A stretch of 64,000 bases of DNA from Oribacterium sinus. GTDB taxonomy: Bacteria; Bacillota; Clostridia; Lachnospirales; Lachnospiraceae. The first letter of the stretch is position 1, and every line of letters begins with the position of its first letter. This document shows positions 44,013-55,100 of the stretch, piece by piece. The notes under the pieces are model-generated. The model saw only the letters and a program-made list of their open reading frames with translations, had not been told where the DNA came from and did no database searches. Made by a program: the position numbers and the translations under genes. The stretch spans positions 124,001 through 188,000 of the forward strand of contig NZ_JACHHH010000003.1 of the NCBI RefSeq assembly GCF_014202695.1. Direction: 5' to 3'.

Positions 44013-44741
44013 CTATCCCTCAAAAAATTCTAAGTCTTCTCTTTTTATCTCGAAATATTCTCCGGGTTTCATTTTTCCCAGTTCTATATTCATCACCCGA
44101 ATCCGCTTTAAGCGAGTCACTTCATAGCCAAGGGCTTCGCACATTCTACGAATCTGGCGATTTAAGCCTTCCGTTAAGACAATGTGAAACTGCTTCCGCT
44201 GAATCTCCTTGGGCAGCTTCGGATCCTGCCAAAGCACTGCCCGTCTGGTGCTTCTCTCCAGTTCCGGAAGGTAAACACCTGAGGACATTTCCTGTAAAAA
44301 CTCTTTGGTCACCGGCTTATCCACCGAAACAATGTATTCTTTTTCCTTATAGCCGCTGGCTTTATTGATTTGATTCACCAAATCTCCCTGATTGGTCAAA
44401 AGCAACAAGCCTTCAGAGTCTTTATCCAGACGACCGATTGGGTAGATTCTTTCCTTATAGCCGATGGCCTCAATGACATTTTTCCCTCTGTCCTTCTCTC
44501 CTGTGGTACAAATAATGCCTCTTGGCTTATAATATTTCAGCAGTACAGGCTTTGGTTTTTCCTTCTTATGCCCTTTTCCGGAAATAAGCTTCCCCTCTAA
44601 GAGAATCTCCTCTTTTCCCAGAATTTCCATGCCAAGGCTGGCTTTCTCTCCGTTTACCAAAAGCTTGCCTTCGGAAATATAACGGTCCGCCTCTCTTCTG
44701 GAACAAATCCCCATGGCACTGAGCCATTTATTGATACGCAT
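44013..44741 (-). CDS. RsuA/RluB/RluF-family rRNA pseudouridine synthase
   Basis: 242 residues. An S4 RNA-binding domain (MRINKWLSAMGICSRREADRY) is followed by the synthase domain with catalytic IGRLDKDSEGLLLLTN and the C-terminal LNRQIRRMCEALGYEV. The C-terminal features and order fit the RluF branch (23S rRNA U2604) but assignment within the family is not certain. It lies 15 bases after queA. Confidence 0.9.
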   Translation of the reverse strand: MRINKWLSAMGICSRREADRYISEGKLLVNGEKASLGMEILGKEEILLEGKLISGKGHKKEKPKPVLLKYYKPRGIICTTGEKDRGKNVIEAIGYKERIYPIGRLDKDSEGLLLLTNQGDLVNQINKASGYKEKEYIVSVDKPVTKEFLQEMSSGVYLPELERSTRRAVLWQDPKLPKEIQRKQFHIVLTEGLNRQIRRMCEALGYEVTRLKRIRVMNIELGKMKPGEYFEIKREDLEFFEG

Positions 44742-44756
44742 CCTTCCCCCTTATTC

Positions 44757-45782
44757 CTAATGAATAAACATGGCATCCCCAAAACTGAAGAAACGATACT
44801 TTTCCTTAACCGCCTCTTCATAGGCATGCAAGATTTTCTCCCTGCTGGACAATGCGGAAACCAGCATAAGAAGGGTGGACTCCGGCAAATGGAAGTTGGT
44901 AATCAAGGCATCCATCACCTTAAAAGAAAATCCCGGATAGATGAAAATATCTGTCCAGCCGGACTTGGCTTCTATTTTTCCACTTTCTCTTGCGGCGGAC
45001 TCCAGGGCTCTGCAGGAGGTGGTTCCGGTACAGATGACTCTTCCCCCTCTTTTTTTGCAGGCTTCTATCTTCTCCGCCACCTCTTGGGAAACGGAATAAT
45101 ATTCAGAATGCATGTGATGCTTCTCCACTTCCTCCATTTTCACCGGCCGGAAGGTACCAAGGCCTACATGAAGGGTGATGCGAAGAATCTCAATCCCCTT
45201 AGCCTCACACTGCTCCAGTTGCTCTTTGGTCCAATGCAGTCCCGCCGTAGGGGCTGCCGCAGAGCCCTCTTCTTTAGCATAGACGGTATTATAACGGGTT
45301 CTATCCTCTAATTTATGGGTAATATAAGGGGGAAGAGGCATCTCTCCCAGTTGGTCCAATACCTCTTCAAAAATTCCGCTGAATTCAAAGCGAATCAGCC
45401 GGTTTCCCTCCTCTAAAATATCTACTATCTCCGCCTTCAGTCTTCCATCCCCAAAGGAAATTCTTGCGCCGGGCTTTAATTTCTTTCCGGGCTTTACCAG
45501 ACACTCCCAGTGCTCCTTATCTTTCCGATGCAACAAAAGCACCTCTACCTGCGCTCCGGTATCTTCCTTCACCCCGTATAATCTTGCCGGAATCACCTTG
45601 GTTTCATTTAAAACCAGACAATCTCCCGGATGCAAATAATCCAGGATATCATAAAAATGCTTATGCTCGATTTCTCCCGTTTCCTTATCTAAAAGCATGA
45701 GTCGAGAGGAGGAGCGATTCAGCAGGGGATCCTGCGCAATCAATTCCTCCGGTAAATCATAATAAAAGTCCTTGGTATTCAT
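44757..45782 (-). CDS. queA: S-adenosylmethionine:tRNA ribosyltransferase-isomerase QueA
   Basis: 341 residues, with [15 protein letters not shown] at the start, [14 protein letters not shown], and the C-terminal [15 protein letters not shown] and [18 protein letters not shown]. It makes epoxyqueuosine on tRNA from SAM. First of the queA-rluF-ligA run. Confidence 0.96.
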   Translation of the reverse strand: MNTKDFYYDLPEELIAQDPLLNRSSSRLMLLDKETGEIEHKHFYDILDYLHPGDCLVLNETKVIPARLYGVKEDTGAQVEVLLLHRKDKEHWECLVKPGKKLKPGARISFGDGRLKAEIVDILEEGNRLIRFEFSGIFEEVLDQLGEMPLPPYITHKLEDRTRYNTVYAKEEGSAAAPTAGLHWTKEQLEQCEAKGIEILRITLHVGLGTFRPVKMEEVEKHHMHSEYYSVSQEVAEKIEACKKRGGRVICTGTTSCRALESAARESGKIEAKSGWTDIFIYPGFSFKVMDALITNFHLPESTLLMLVSALSSREKILHAYEEAVKEKYRFFSFGDAMFIH

Positions 45783-45879
45783 GGAATTCCCTTCTGTAAC
45801 TCTATCTCCTATCCGTTACCGGATGGTAATACTTTAGCTATACTATTTCTTTGGATAAAGACTATATCTGCTAGGTCAT

Positions 45880-46938
45880 CTATCCGTTACCGGCAGTCGT
45901 ACTTTCTGTAGCTCCTTCTGAGCTTGTCGTAGCTGTTGCTTCCGTACCGGCATCTGCTAAAGTATCTCTGCCGGCATTTTCCGCCGATGTCGGATTTTCA
46001 GAAGCTGAAGAACTTGCTTCCCCACCGGGAGATAGGGAAACACTGCCATCGGATTCTGTAACCGCAGCCGGTCCATCATCATTTACCTCTAAAAGAGATA
46101 CCTCGGAATCAATGGAGGCCTGATCCTGGGTATAGATTCTTCCGGTTTGGAAGGCATCATAAAGAACAGCCAGTCGAGAATCTGAAGATAGAGCCTCTAA
46201 AAGCTGAGAATCCACCGCATTGATTAAATCCTGCACATTGGCATGGGTGGCAATATAGGCATGAATAAATTTTGTTTGCTCCGGAGTTTTATTTTCCACC
46301 AACTCAAAGGAATTTTGGTCATTTACCCGCATATAGCAGTACATCAAAGCCGGTGCCGGAGTTTTCGCCCTTCGGAAATGTACCTGATACTGCAGGAAAA
46401 TAAGCTTTTCATTCTCTCCTATACCGGGTACCGCGTAGGTTTTTATATTGTCATAGGCTTCTATATATCCGGCTTGGGTTTTCAGCTGCTTTTGTAACCT
46501 TTCTCTTTGCTCCTTGCTTTGATTTTCCACACCGCTGAGACGATAAAGCGTATCCACATCCGCAGCAAGCTTTGCTTGAAAATACTCCTGGAAAAATTTC
46601 ACCAGCACATCATCATTGTATTCCGCTAAAGTCTGATCTTTATCCTCTTCCACATCTGAAGAACTGACAATGGTAGAAGTGCTGGCCTTCGGCTTTGCTT
46701 TCTCCTGATAGGGTGATGCGCCGAAGCCAAAAGCTTCCAATATTTTAATCAGCACAATCAAAACCAAGACAATAATCGGTATCAGAAAAAAGGATTGCTC
46801 ATGGAAATCCCTTCTCTTTTTCTGAATCTTATGCAGTTTTCTCTGTCGTTGATTTCTTTTCTTTAAAATAATCTTTTCTCGACTTTTTTTCGACAACATT
46901 TTCTTTACATCATCTAAAGTATCAAGATTTTTTCCCAT
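45880..46938 (-). CDS. Membrane-anchored protein of unknown function
   Basis: 352 residues. A basic N-terminal region of about 45 residues precedes one membrane segment (FFLIPIIVLVLIVLIKIL), then an extracellular part with an NTF2-like look (YNDDVLVKFFQEYFQAKLAADVDTLYRL), and a Ser/Thr/Ala/Glu-rich disordered tail from about residue 285. Start at 46938 is preceded by AGGA; an earlier in-frame start is less supported. Not assigned to a family. Tail composition suggests a wall-crossing linker. Confidence 0.6.
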   Translation of the reverse strand: MGKNLDTLDDVKKMLSKKSREKIILKKRNQRQRKLHKIQKKRRDFHEQSFFLIPIIVLVLIVLIKILEAFGFGASPYQEKAKPKASTSTIVSSSDVEEDKDQTLAEYNDDVLVKFFQEYFQAKLAADVDTLYRLSGVENQSKEQRERLQKQLKTQAGYIEAYDNIKTYAVPGIGENEKLIFLQYQVHFRRAKTPAPALMYCYMRVNDQNSFELVENKTPEQTKFIHAYIATHANVQDLINAVDSQLLEALSSDSRLAVLYDAFQTGRIYTQDQASIDSEVSLLEVNDDGPAAVTESDGSVSLSPGGEASSSASENPTSAENAGRDTLADAGTEATATTSSEGATESTTAGNG

Positions 46939-47005
46939 ATTTTTTGTCCTATCTTTGTTCAGTTTAACTTTTCTATCATAACGCACTTTAGGTAAAAAAT
47001 ACAGC

Positions 47006-47037
47006 AAAAAAGCGTGTTCCTTACGAAACACGCTTTT
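47006..47037 (-). terminator. Terminator after tuf
   Basis: On the minus strand AAAAGCGTGTTTCG and its complement GAACACGCTTTTTT form a GC stem ending in T6, about 30 bases after the tuf stop. Confidence 0.88.
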
Positions 47038-47067
47038 CTTAAAGATTCGTTTAGGGATTCTTTCTAA

Positions 47068-48261
47068 TTACTCAAGAATCTTAACAACTCTTCCGGATCC
47101 TACAGTTCTTCCACCCTCACGGATAGCGAAACGAAGTCCCTCTTCCATAGCGATTGGGTGAATAAGATCTACTTCCATCTCAGTGTTATCACCGGGCATA
47201 ACCATCTCTACGCCGTCTGGCAGCATGCAGATTCCGGTTACGTCAGTTGTTCTGAAATAGAACTGTGGACGGTAGTTGGTGAAGAAAGGAGTATGACGTC
47301 CACCTTCATCCTTTGTTAATACGTAAACCTGAGCGGTAAACTTCTTGTGGCACTTTACAGAACCCGGCTTACAAATAACCTGTCCTCTTTCAATCTGGTC
47401 ACGGTTGATACCACGAAGAAGAAGACCAACGTTATCTCCTGCCATAGCCTCATCAAGCTGCTTACGGAACATCTCGATACCGGTGATAACGGACTTCTGA
47501 GTCTCCTCGTTGATTCCAACGATTTCAACTTCATCAGATACGTGAAGAACTCCACGCTCTACTCTACCGGTAGCAACAGTTCCACGTCCTGTGATGGTGA
47601 AGATATCCTCAACAGGCATAAGGAAAGGCTTATCAGTCTCACGAGCTGGCTCCGGGATATAGCTGTCTACAGCATCCATAAGTTCCATGATCTTATCGCC
47701 CCACTCGGACTTAGGATCTTCAAGAGCCTTTAATGCGGAACCCTTGATTACAGGGATGTCATCTCCAGGGAACTCATACTCGGAAAGAAGCTCTCTAACT
47801 TCCATCTCTACAAGCTCAAGAAGCTCTGGATCATCAACCATGTCACACTTGTTCAGGAATACAACGATAGCAGGAACACCTACCTGACGTGCAAGAAGGA
47901 TGTGCTCTCTTGTCTGTGCCATAACACCGTCAGTAGCAGCTACTACGAGGATAGCTCCATCCATCTGAGCAGCACCGGTAATCATGTTCTTAACATAGTC
48001 AGCGTGTCCCGGGCAGTCAACGTGAGCATAGTGTCTCTTCTCTGTCTCGTACTCAACGTGAGAGGTGTTGATGGTGATTCCTCTTTCTCTCTCTTCCGGA
48101 GCCTTATCGATGTTAGCGAAGTCTGTTGCTGTGTTACCAGCTACACGGTCTGCTAAAACCTTGGTGATAGCAGCTGTAAGAGTTGTCTTACCGTGGTCTA
48201 CGTGTCCGATAGTTCCGATGTTACAGTGTGGTTTGGTTCGCTCAAAATGCGCCTTTGCCAT
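47068..48261 (-). CDS. tuf: Elongation factor Tu
   Basis: 397 residues. GTPase motifs [29 protein letters not shown] and NKCDMVDD are intact, and the effector region is [19 protein letters not shown]. It carries aminoacyl-tRNA to the ribosome. GGAGGG precedes the ATG. Last gene of the str operon, 260 bases after fusA. Confidence 0.98.
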   Translation of the reverse strand: MAKAHFERTKPHCNIGTIGHVDHGKTTLTAAITKVLADRVAGNTATDFANIDKAPEERERGITINTSHVEYETEKRHYAHVDCPGHADYVKNMITGAAQMDGAILVVAATDGVMAQTREHILLARQVGVPAIVVFLNKCDMVDDPELLELVEMEVRELLSEYEFPGDDIPVIKGSALKALEDPKSEWGDKIMELMDAVDSYIPEPARETDKPFLMPVEDIFTITGRGTVATGRVERGVLHVSDEVEIVGINEETQKSVITGIEMFRKQLDEAMAGDNVGLLLRGINRDQIERGQVICKPGSVKCHKKFTAQVYVLTKDEGGRHTPFFTNYRPQFYFRTTDVTGICMLPDGVEMVMPGDNTEMEVDLIHPIAMEEGLRFAIREGGRTVGSGRVVKILE

Positions 48262-48521
48262 TTCAATACCCTCCTAATAAATGTAATACAACGAAAATCA
48301 TGCCAAGCACCAACGCATGCATAGCATGCGAATTGCAGTACATCCCAAGTTCGTCCGAAAAAGAACCCAGTGACCATGATTTTATCATTAGTTTTCCTTG
48401 AAAGCAAGCCTTTTTCTGTAGTCCTAAGGCCCACAGAAAAGGCCTGTTAAATCTTCTTTTTTCTATCCCATAGTTAAGTTTTTCTATGGAATAAATATGT
48501 TCTTTTTCCTACGTAGTTCTA

Positions 48522-50639
48522 TTACTTCTTTACGTTGGAAAGAACCTTTTCCTGAACGTTCTTAGGACACTTCTCATATTTCTCGAAGAACATGGAGTAG
48601 TTTGCTCTACCCTGTGTCTTGGAACGAAGGTCTGTTGCATATCCGAACATCTCTGCCAGTGGAACGTAGGCATTAACCTGCTTTCCGGAAGGGATGTCTT
48701 CCATGCTCTCGATTCTACCACGACGAGAGTTTACGTCTCCGATTACGTTACCCATATACTCTTCCGGTGTAGTAATCTCCACCTTCATGATAGGCTCTAA
48801 AAGGATTGGATCTGCCTTCTGCATAGCGTTCTTGAAGGCGATGGATCCTGCAAACTCGAAGGCACGCTCGTTAGAGTCGACCTCGTGGTAAGATCCGTCA
48901 TAAACGTTTGCATTAACACCCAGTACAGGGAATCCTGCAAGAATACCGGAATTGGCAGCTTCACGAATACCCTTCTCGATTGCAGGGATGTATTCCTTAG
49001 GAATAGATCCACCCACAACGGTAGACTGGAACTTGAAAAGCTCTTCTCCGTTTGGATCCATAGGCTCGAACTTAACCTTACAGTGTCCGTACATACCGGA
49101 ACCACCGGACTGGTGAATGTACTTTCCTTCCACATCAACAGGCTTTGTGAAAGTCTCTTTGTAAGCAACCTCGGGAGCACCAACGTTTGCCTCTACCTTA
49201 AACTCACGAAGGAGACGGTCTACGATAATCTCAAGGTGCAACTCTCCCATTCCGGAGATGATGGTCTGTCCTGTTTCCTCGTTGGTTCTAACACGGAAGG
49301 TAGGATCTTCTTCGGCAAGCTTTGCCAAAGCCTCACCCATCTTACCCTGAGAAGCCTTAGTCTTAGGCTCGATAGCCACAGAGATAACAGGCTCCGGGAA
49401 CTCCATGGACTCGAGGATGATGGGGTGCTGCTCATCACAGATGGTATCTCCTGTGGAAGTAAGCTTAAATCCTACTGCCGCAGCGATATCTCCGGAGAAT
49501 ACCTCATCCAACTCGTTTCTCTTGTTTGCGTGCATCTGCAGCAAACGTCCAACTCTTTCCTTCTTTTCCTTTGTGGAGTTCAGAACATAAGAACCGGTCT
49601 TTAATGTTCCGGAATACACACGGAAATATGCCAACTTACCAACGAAGGGGTCAGTCATAATCTTGAATGCCAGAGCAGCGAAAGGTGCACTGTCGGAAGA
49701 AGGTCTGCTGTCAGGCTCTCCATCCATATCGGTTCCCTGAATATCGGGAACGTCTGTCGGTGCAGGTAAGAAATCAATAACCGCATCCAAAAGCTTCTGT
49801 ACACCCTTGTTACGGTAAGCAGTACCGCAAAGACAAGGAATAGCCTGTCCTGCAATGGTACCCTTACGAAGGGCTGCCTTTAATTCCTGCTCGCTTGGAA
49901 TTTCTCCCTCAAGGTATTTCTCCATAAGGTCATCATCCAACTCGGAAATCTGCTCTACTAACTTCTCACGATATTCCTCAGCCAAGTCCTTGAACTCTTC
50001 AGGAACATCTGTGATTTCGATATCTTCACCCTTGTCATCCTTGTAGAAGTAAGCTCTCATCTCGAAGAGATCGATTACTCCTTTAAAGGTGTCTTCTCTT
50101 CCCATCGGAACCTGGGTAATGATACAGTTCTTACCCAAACGGTCTACGATAGTCTGAACAGAGTGGAAGAAATCCGCTCCCACAACGTCCATCTTGTTGA
50201 TGAACGCCATACGAGGTACATTGTAGGTATCTGCCTGACGCCATACGTTCTCAGACTGAGGCTCTACACCGCTCTTTGCGTCAAATACACCTACTGCGCC
50301 GTCCAAAACACGAAGAGAACGCTCAACCTCTACGGTAAAGTCTACGTGTCCCGGGGTGTCAATAAGGTTGATTCTATATTCCGGTGCCCCTTTAATCTTC
50401 TTGTGCTCCTTCTCAGGAATCCAGTGGCAAGTGGTTGCAGCGGAAGTAATGGTGATACCTCTCTCCTGCTCCTGCTCCATCCAGTCCATGGTAGCACTAC
50501 CTTCGTGGGTTTCTCCAATCTTGTGGTTTACACCGGTGTAATAGAGGATACGCTCGGAAAGTGTTGTTTTACCGGCGTCAATATGCGCCATGATACCAAT
50601 ATTTCTTGTGTGCTCAAGGGAATACTGTCTTTCAGCCAA
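48522..50639 (-). CDS. fusA: Elongation factor G
   Basis: 705 residues, with [37 protein letters not shown] and [10 protein letters not shown]. Drives translocation. The start codon is TTG at 50639, preceded by GGAGGAAAGACA; no ATG is closer. It lies 14 bases after rpsG. Confidence 0.98.
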   Translation of the reverse strand: MAERQYSLEHTRNIGIMAHIDAGKTTLSERILYYTGVNHKIGETHEGSATMDWMEQEQERGITITSAATTCHWIPEKEHKKIKGAPEYRINLIDTPGHVDFTVEVERSLRVLDGAVGVFDAKSGVEPQSENVWRQADTYNVPRMAFINKMDVVGADFFHSVQTIVDRLGKNCIITQVPMGREDTFKGVIDLFEMRAYFYKDDKGEDIEITDVPEEFKDLAEEYREKLVEQISELDDDLMEKYLEGEIPSEQELKAALRKGTIAGQAIPCLCGTAYRNKGVQKLLDAVIDFLPAPTDVPDIQGTDMDGEPDSRPSSDSAPFAALAFKIMTDPFVGKLAYFRVYSGTLKTGSYVLNSTKEKKERVGRLLQMHANKRNELDEVFSGDIAAAVGFKLTSTGDTICDEQHPIILESMEFPEPVISVAIEPKTKASQGKMGEALAKLAEEDPTFRVRTNEETGQTIISGMGELHLEIIVDRLLREFKVEANVGAPEVAYKETFTKPVDVEGKYIHQSGGSGMYGHCKVKFEPMDPNGEELFKFQSTVVGGSIPKEYIPAIEKGIREAANSGILAGFPVLGVNANVYDGSYHEVDSNERAFEFAGSIAFKNAMQKADPILLEPIMKVEITTPEEYMGNVIGDVNSRRGRIESMEDIPSGKQVNAYVPLAEMFGYATDLRSKTQGRANYSMFFEKYEKCPKNVQEKVLSNVKK

Positions 50640-50653
50640 TGTCTTTCCTCCTA

Positions 50654-51124
50654 TTAGAATCTGTAATGAGCAAATGCCTTATTGGCCTCAGCCATTCTAT
50701 GCATCTCCTCTTTACGCTTTACTGCAGCACCTGTGTTGTTGGCTGCATCCATAATTTCATTTGCTAATCTTTCTGCCTGAGTCTTCTCAGAACGCTTTCT
50801 GGAAAACTCTGTAAGCCATCTTAATGCCAAGGTCTGGCGTCTCTCAGGCTTTACTTCCATTGGTACCTGGTATGTGGCACCACCAACTCTCTTTGCCTTT
50901 ACTTCAAGTACAGGCATGATGTTGTTCATTGCTTCTTCAAATACTTCTACAGCATCCTTCTCTGCCTTAGCGGCAACCTTCTCGAATGCTCCATAAACGA
51001 TCTTCTGTGCAACACCCTTCTTACCATCTAACATGATGGAGTTTACAAGCTTAGTTACAATCTTGGAATTGTAAATTGGGTCTGCCAGTACATCTCTGTG
51101 TAGCGTATGTCCTTTACGTGGCAC
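50654..51124 (-). CDS. rpsG: 30S ribosomal protein S7
   Basis: 156 residues: [20 protein letters not shown] at the start, [19 protein letters not shown] core ([20 protein letters not shown]), ending [17 protein letters not shown] start with GGAGGG upstream. Assembly protein of the 30S head. Confidence 0.98.
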   Translation of the reverse strand: MPRKGHTLHRDVLADPIYNSKIVTKLVNSIMLDGKKGVAQKIVYGAFEKVAAKAEKDAVEVFEEAMNNIMPVLEVKAKRVGGATYQVPMEVKPERRQTLALRWLTEFSRKRSEKTQAERLANEIMDAANNTGAAVKRKEEMHRMAEANKAFAHYRF

Positions 51125-51286
51125 GTTACTTCCCTCCTTAAATACTGGATTTAGATCAACGGTACTCTCTTAGGAAAATGTTTTTCCCATCTTCTTTGAG
51201 TTCATGCGGAAATGGACACAGGCTTATCTATCTTTGTGACCAAATTTTCCGTCATAACCATGTCTAAATGAAACTACGATTTCGGC

Positions 51287-51709
51287 TTAAGCCTTCTTTG
51301 CCTTAGGTCTCTTTGCGCCGTACTTGGAACGAGCCTGCATACGATTTGCAACGCCTGCAGTATCCAAAGTACCACGAATGATGTGATAACGTGTACCGGG
51401 AAGATCCTTAACACGGCCACCACGAATCATAACAACAGAGTGCTCCTGAAGGTTGTGTCCTTCTCCGGGAATGTAGGATGTTACTTCGATTCCGTTGGAA
51501 AGACGTACTCTGGCGATCTTACGAAGAGCAGAGTTCGGCTTCTTCGGTGTTGCAGTCTTTACGGCTGTACAAACACCTCTCTTTTGTGGAGCGCTGTTCG
51601 TAGTTGCTCTCTTCTGTAAAGAGTTGAACCCTTTCTGAAGAGCAGGGGCAGTGGACTTTTTCTTGCTGGTCTCTCTACCCTTTCTAACGAGCTGGTTAAA
51701 TGTTGGCAT
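51287..51709 (-). CDS. rpsL: 30S ribosomal protein S12
   Basis: 140 residues. The decoding-centre loops [17 protein letters not shown] and [17 protein letters not shown] are wild type (both lysines linked to streptomycin resistance are present). First gene of the str operon; a promoter should lie in 51710-51900. AAAGGAG precedes ATG. Confidence 0.98.
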   Translation of the reverse strand: MPTFNQLVRKGRETSKKKSTAPALQKGFNSLQKRATTNSAPQKRGVCTAVKTATPKKPNSALRKIARVRLSNGIEVTSYIPGEGHNLQEHSVVMIRGGRVKDLPGTRYHIIRGTLDTAGVANRMQARSKYGAKRPKAKKA

Positions 51710-52106
51710 TTTGGTCTCCTTTCATAATAGTTTTGCTCCCTTTATGTGACCACCTTGCGAAAGGCATGCATAAAGAAAGGCGCGAGAAAACTCACGCTCA
51801 ACAAATATAAGCTTGGGATAAAGAAAAGTCAAGAAAAATCACGGCTTTTTTCAAGGGAAAAATCCTTCCTTATTATAATTATTATAAATATTAGTGATTA
51901 ATTATTTTGCATATCATAGATATTGACTGGCTTTTGCTCTTGTGATAGTTTAATCTCGTTTCTTTGTGGTTAGATTTGACTAACTTTATTTTCGCATAAA
52001 TAAAGAGTATTAAGAATATGGTTAGCTATATACTACATCATTTTTCTTCCCTTCTAACCATATCATCACACGTACTATCTCTTGTAGAGGTAGAAAGGAG
52101 TTCCTT
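51710..52106. other. Divergent promoter region between rpsL and the surface-protein gene
   Basis: No gene. It holds the rpsL promoter leftward and that of the surface protein rightward. TTGACTGG (about 51925) and TTGACTAA (about 51975) are candidate -35 boxes. Confidence 0.4.
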
Positions 52107-55100
52107 ATGAAAAGGAAAGCATTTTCATGCGCTGTCCTTTCCATAGCCACAGCAATGTTGCTTCCCGGTATCAGCTTTGCCAAGCCGGCAAGCACCGCCG
52201 GACAATGGTTTAACCGTTCCGGAAAATGGTATTATGGAAAAGACGAAGAAAACTTACGAAAGGAATGGATTGTCTCTGATGGTGACTGGTTTTATCTCCA
52301 AAAGGATTCGGGAGAGCTTCAGTCCGGTTGGTTAAGCTTAGACGGAAAGAAATATTTCCTCAATACTTTGCACAATGGACAATTCGGAAAATTACTGACC
52401 GGCTGGCAATGGATTGACGGTTACTGCTATTTCTTTGAAGCAGAGGATCCTAAAACTCTGGGAGAGTTAAAAGTATCCGGCTTAACCAAGGATGGATACA
52501 CGGTAGACGAAAACGGACGTTATCTTTCCAATGGCAAGGTAGTGTATGAAGCCGGAAAGGGACTTCCCGGCACGGAAAGCGGTCAAAGCGTTGCCGGAGC
52601 CAGCAGATCGATTCCTTCTGCTTCAGCCGATTCCTCTTATAGAAGCCGTTCCCGTAGAAGCAGTTCCGACAGCCAGATTCAAGCCCCAAAGGAAGAGGCC
52701 AAACCGGAACAGCCGAAGGCAGATAAAAAACCCGAAAGTCCCAAGGAGGACAAGAAGCCTGAAATTCCCAAGGAAGATAAGAAACCTGAAGTTCCTAAGG
52801 AGGATACGAAGCCTGAGACTCCTAAGGAAGAGGAAAAAAAGCAAAGTCTTATGGACGGTGTTTATTTCGGAACTTCCAAGGAGGGGATCCACTTCCAAGA
52901 AAAGGGTCCAAATATTGTTAAGGTTCGAATTGAAAATGGAAAAATCGTCTCTGCAGAAAGCGTGGTTTTTACCGATGACACACAACCGGACTTTTTTGCC
53001 AAGTTCAGAGACCGGCTTCTGGAAAGAGTCAAAGGCTTGGACTCTGTTGATGAGGTGAAAAAATCCGTTAACAGTAAGAGCGGAAAGTATTATGACGGGT
53101 TGGCAGGAGCCACCAGAACTCTTCGTTCCCATACCTCAGCCCTGGAAAATGCTTTAAATCAAGCGAAGAATCAAGAAGGCCGGAAGGCTTTCCCCTTTAG
53201 CTATATGGAGTTTGAAAGCCGTCCCAACCCCAGTCAGAGCGGTAAGACTTTGGATTTAAGCGATACCCGCCTAAAGCTACATTTTCCAAGCGGAGAAACG
53301 AAAGTCGTAAGCCCGGAGGAATTTGCGCAGTACGGTATCAGCACCAGTCCTGCGCAGGGTTCTCCCATTAAAGAAGGAACCAAGGAGATTTTGGTACATT
53401 TTCTGCAAAAGGATATGGATATCGACTTAGTCAGCGCCATCGTACCCAGAGCAGAGATTCGAAAGAAATATCCTACAGAAATCCACGTACATTATGCAAA
53501 TGGAGACAGCTCTACCATTACGCTTGATAAAGGGAACTTCCGGTATACCATTCCCGCTAAGGGAAAGATTGACCACATGCACTTAATGGACGGGGATAAG
53601 GAAGTGGCAAGATCTCAGTATGATGCTGCTGCCAACCAGTGGAGCTTCTCCTTAAAGGATGTTCCCCATGAAGGCTTCAGCTCTTGGGGCTATGAGCTTT
53701 ATACAGTTAAGGTGGACACCAGCAAGGACAACTCCCCCATCGCTTCCTTTAAGCTGGATTCTCGTTTGGCAAAGAAAGAATACCATGTGGGAGATGCTTT
53801 AAAGATTGATGATTTAATCGTGGAAGCTGTAACCGAGCAGGGTAACAATAAACTGTATCAAAACTGGGAGATGGCAAAGGCCGCAGGCTTTAGCTCTACT
53901 CCGGAAAATAACACAAGCTTAAATACCGTAGGCGATAATACTGTTACCATTCGTTACCACAAGGGCGACCTGGATTTATCCCAAAGCTTTACCGTAAATG
54001 TTAAAGATCTGGCTAATCAGGTTCCCGCTAAGGTGGAGATTCGCACCAAGGCGGGAGAACTGGTAAAGCGCTACAGCTTTACCGAAGCTCAATGGGAAGA
54101 AAAACAGGGTATGCTTTCCTATGTGCAGGTTCCTGTTCCCAAGAAGTTTGAAACAGCATGGAACAACAAGGAATTTACCGCAAAAGCCTTCAATAAGGAT
54201 GGCAACGAATTGAAGGTGGAAGTAAACAAACGAGGAATTCTATTCCGCGTGCAATTCCCGAATTATACCCATGATGTAGCTTATCAGAATGCTATGCTGA
54301 GTCTGAGCTTTAAGTTTGAAGAAAATGCCCCGGAAGAAAAGGATGAAAACGAGAAAGTAAATCCGGAAACACCAAATCCCGAAAAACCTAAGGAGGAGAA
54401 TCGGCTGACCGATGGGATTTACTATGGAACCTCCAAGGAAGGCATCCATTTTCAGGAAAAGGGAGCGAATATCGTAAAGGTTCGGATTGAAAACGGAAAG
54501 ATTGTTTCCGCAGAAAGTGTGGTTTTTACCGATGACACACAACCGGACTTTTTTGCCAAGTTCAGAGACCGGCTTCTGGAAAGAGTCAAAGGCTTGGACT
54601 CTGTTGACGAAGTGAAAAAATCCGTTAACAGTAAGAGCGGAAAGTATTATGACGGGTTGGCAGGAGCCACCAGAACTCTTCGTTCCCATACCTCAGCCCT
54701 GGAAAATGCTTTAAATCAAGCGAAGAAGCAAGAAGGCCGGAAGGCTTCCCCCTTTAGTTATATGGAATTTGAAAGCCGTCCCAACCCCAGCCAGAGCGGT
54801 AAGACTTTGGATTTAAGCGATACCCGCCTAAAGCTACATTTTCCAAGCGGAGAAACGAAAGTCGTAAGTCCCGAGGAATTTGCGCAGTACGGTATCAGCA
54901 CCAGCCCTGCACAGGGTTCTCCTATTAAGGAAGGAACCAAGGAGATTTTGGTACATTTTCTACAAAAGGATATGGATATCGACTTGGTCAGCGCCATCGT
55001 ACCGAGAGCGGAGATTCGCAAGAAATATCCTACAGAAATCCACGTACATTATGCAAATGGAGACAGCTCTACCATTACGCTGGATAAAGAGAACTTCCGG

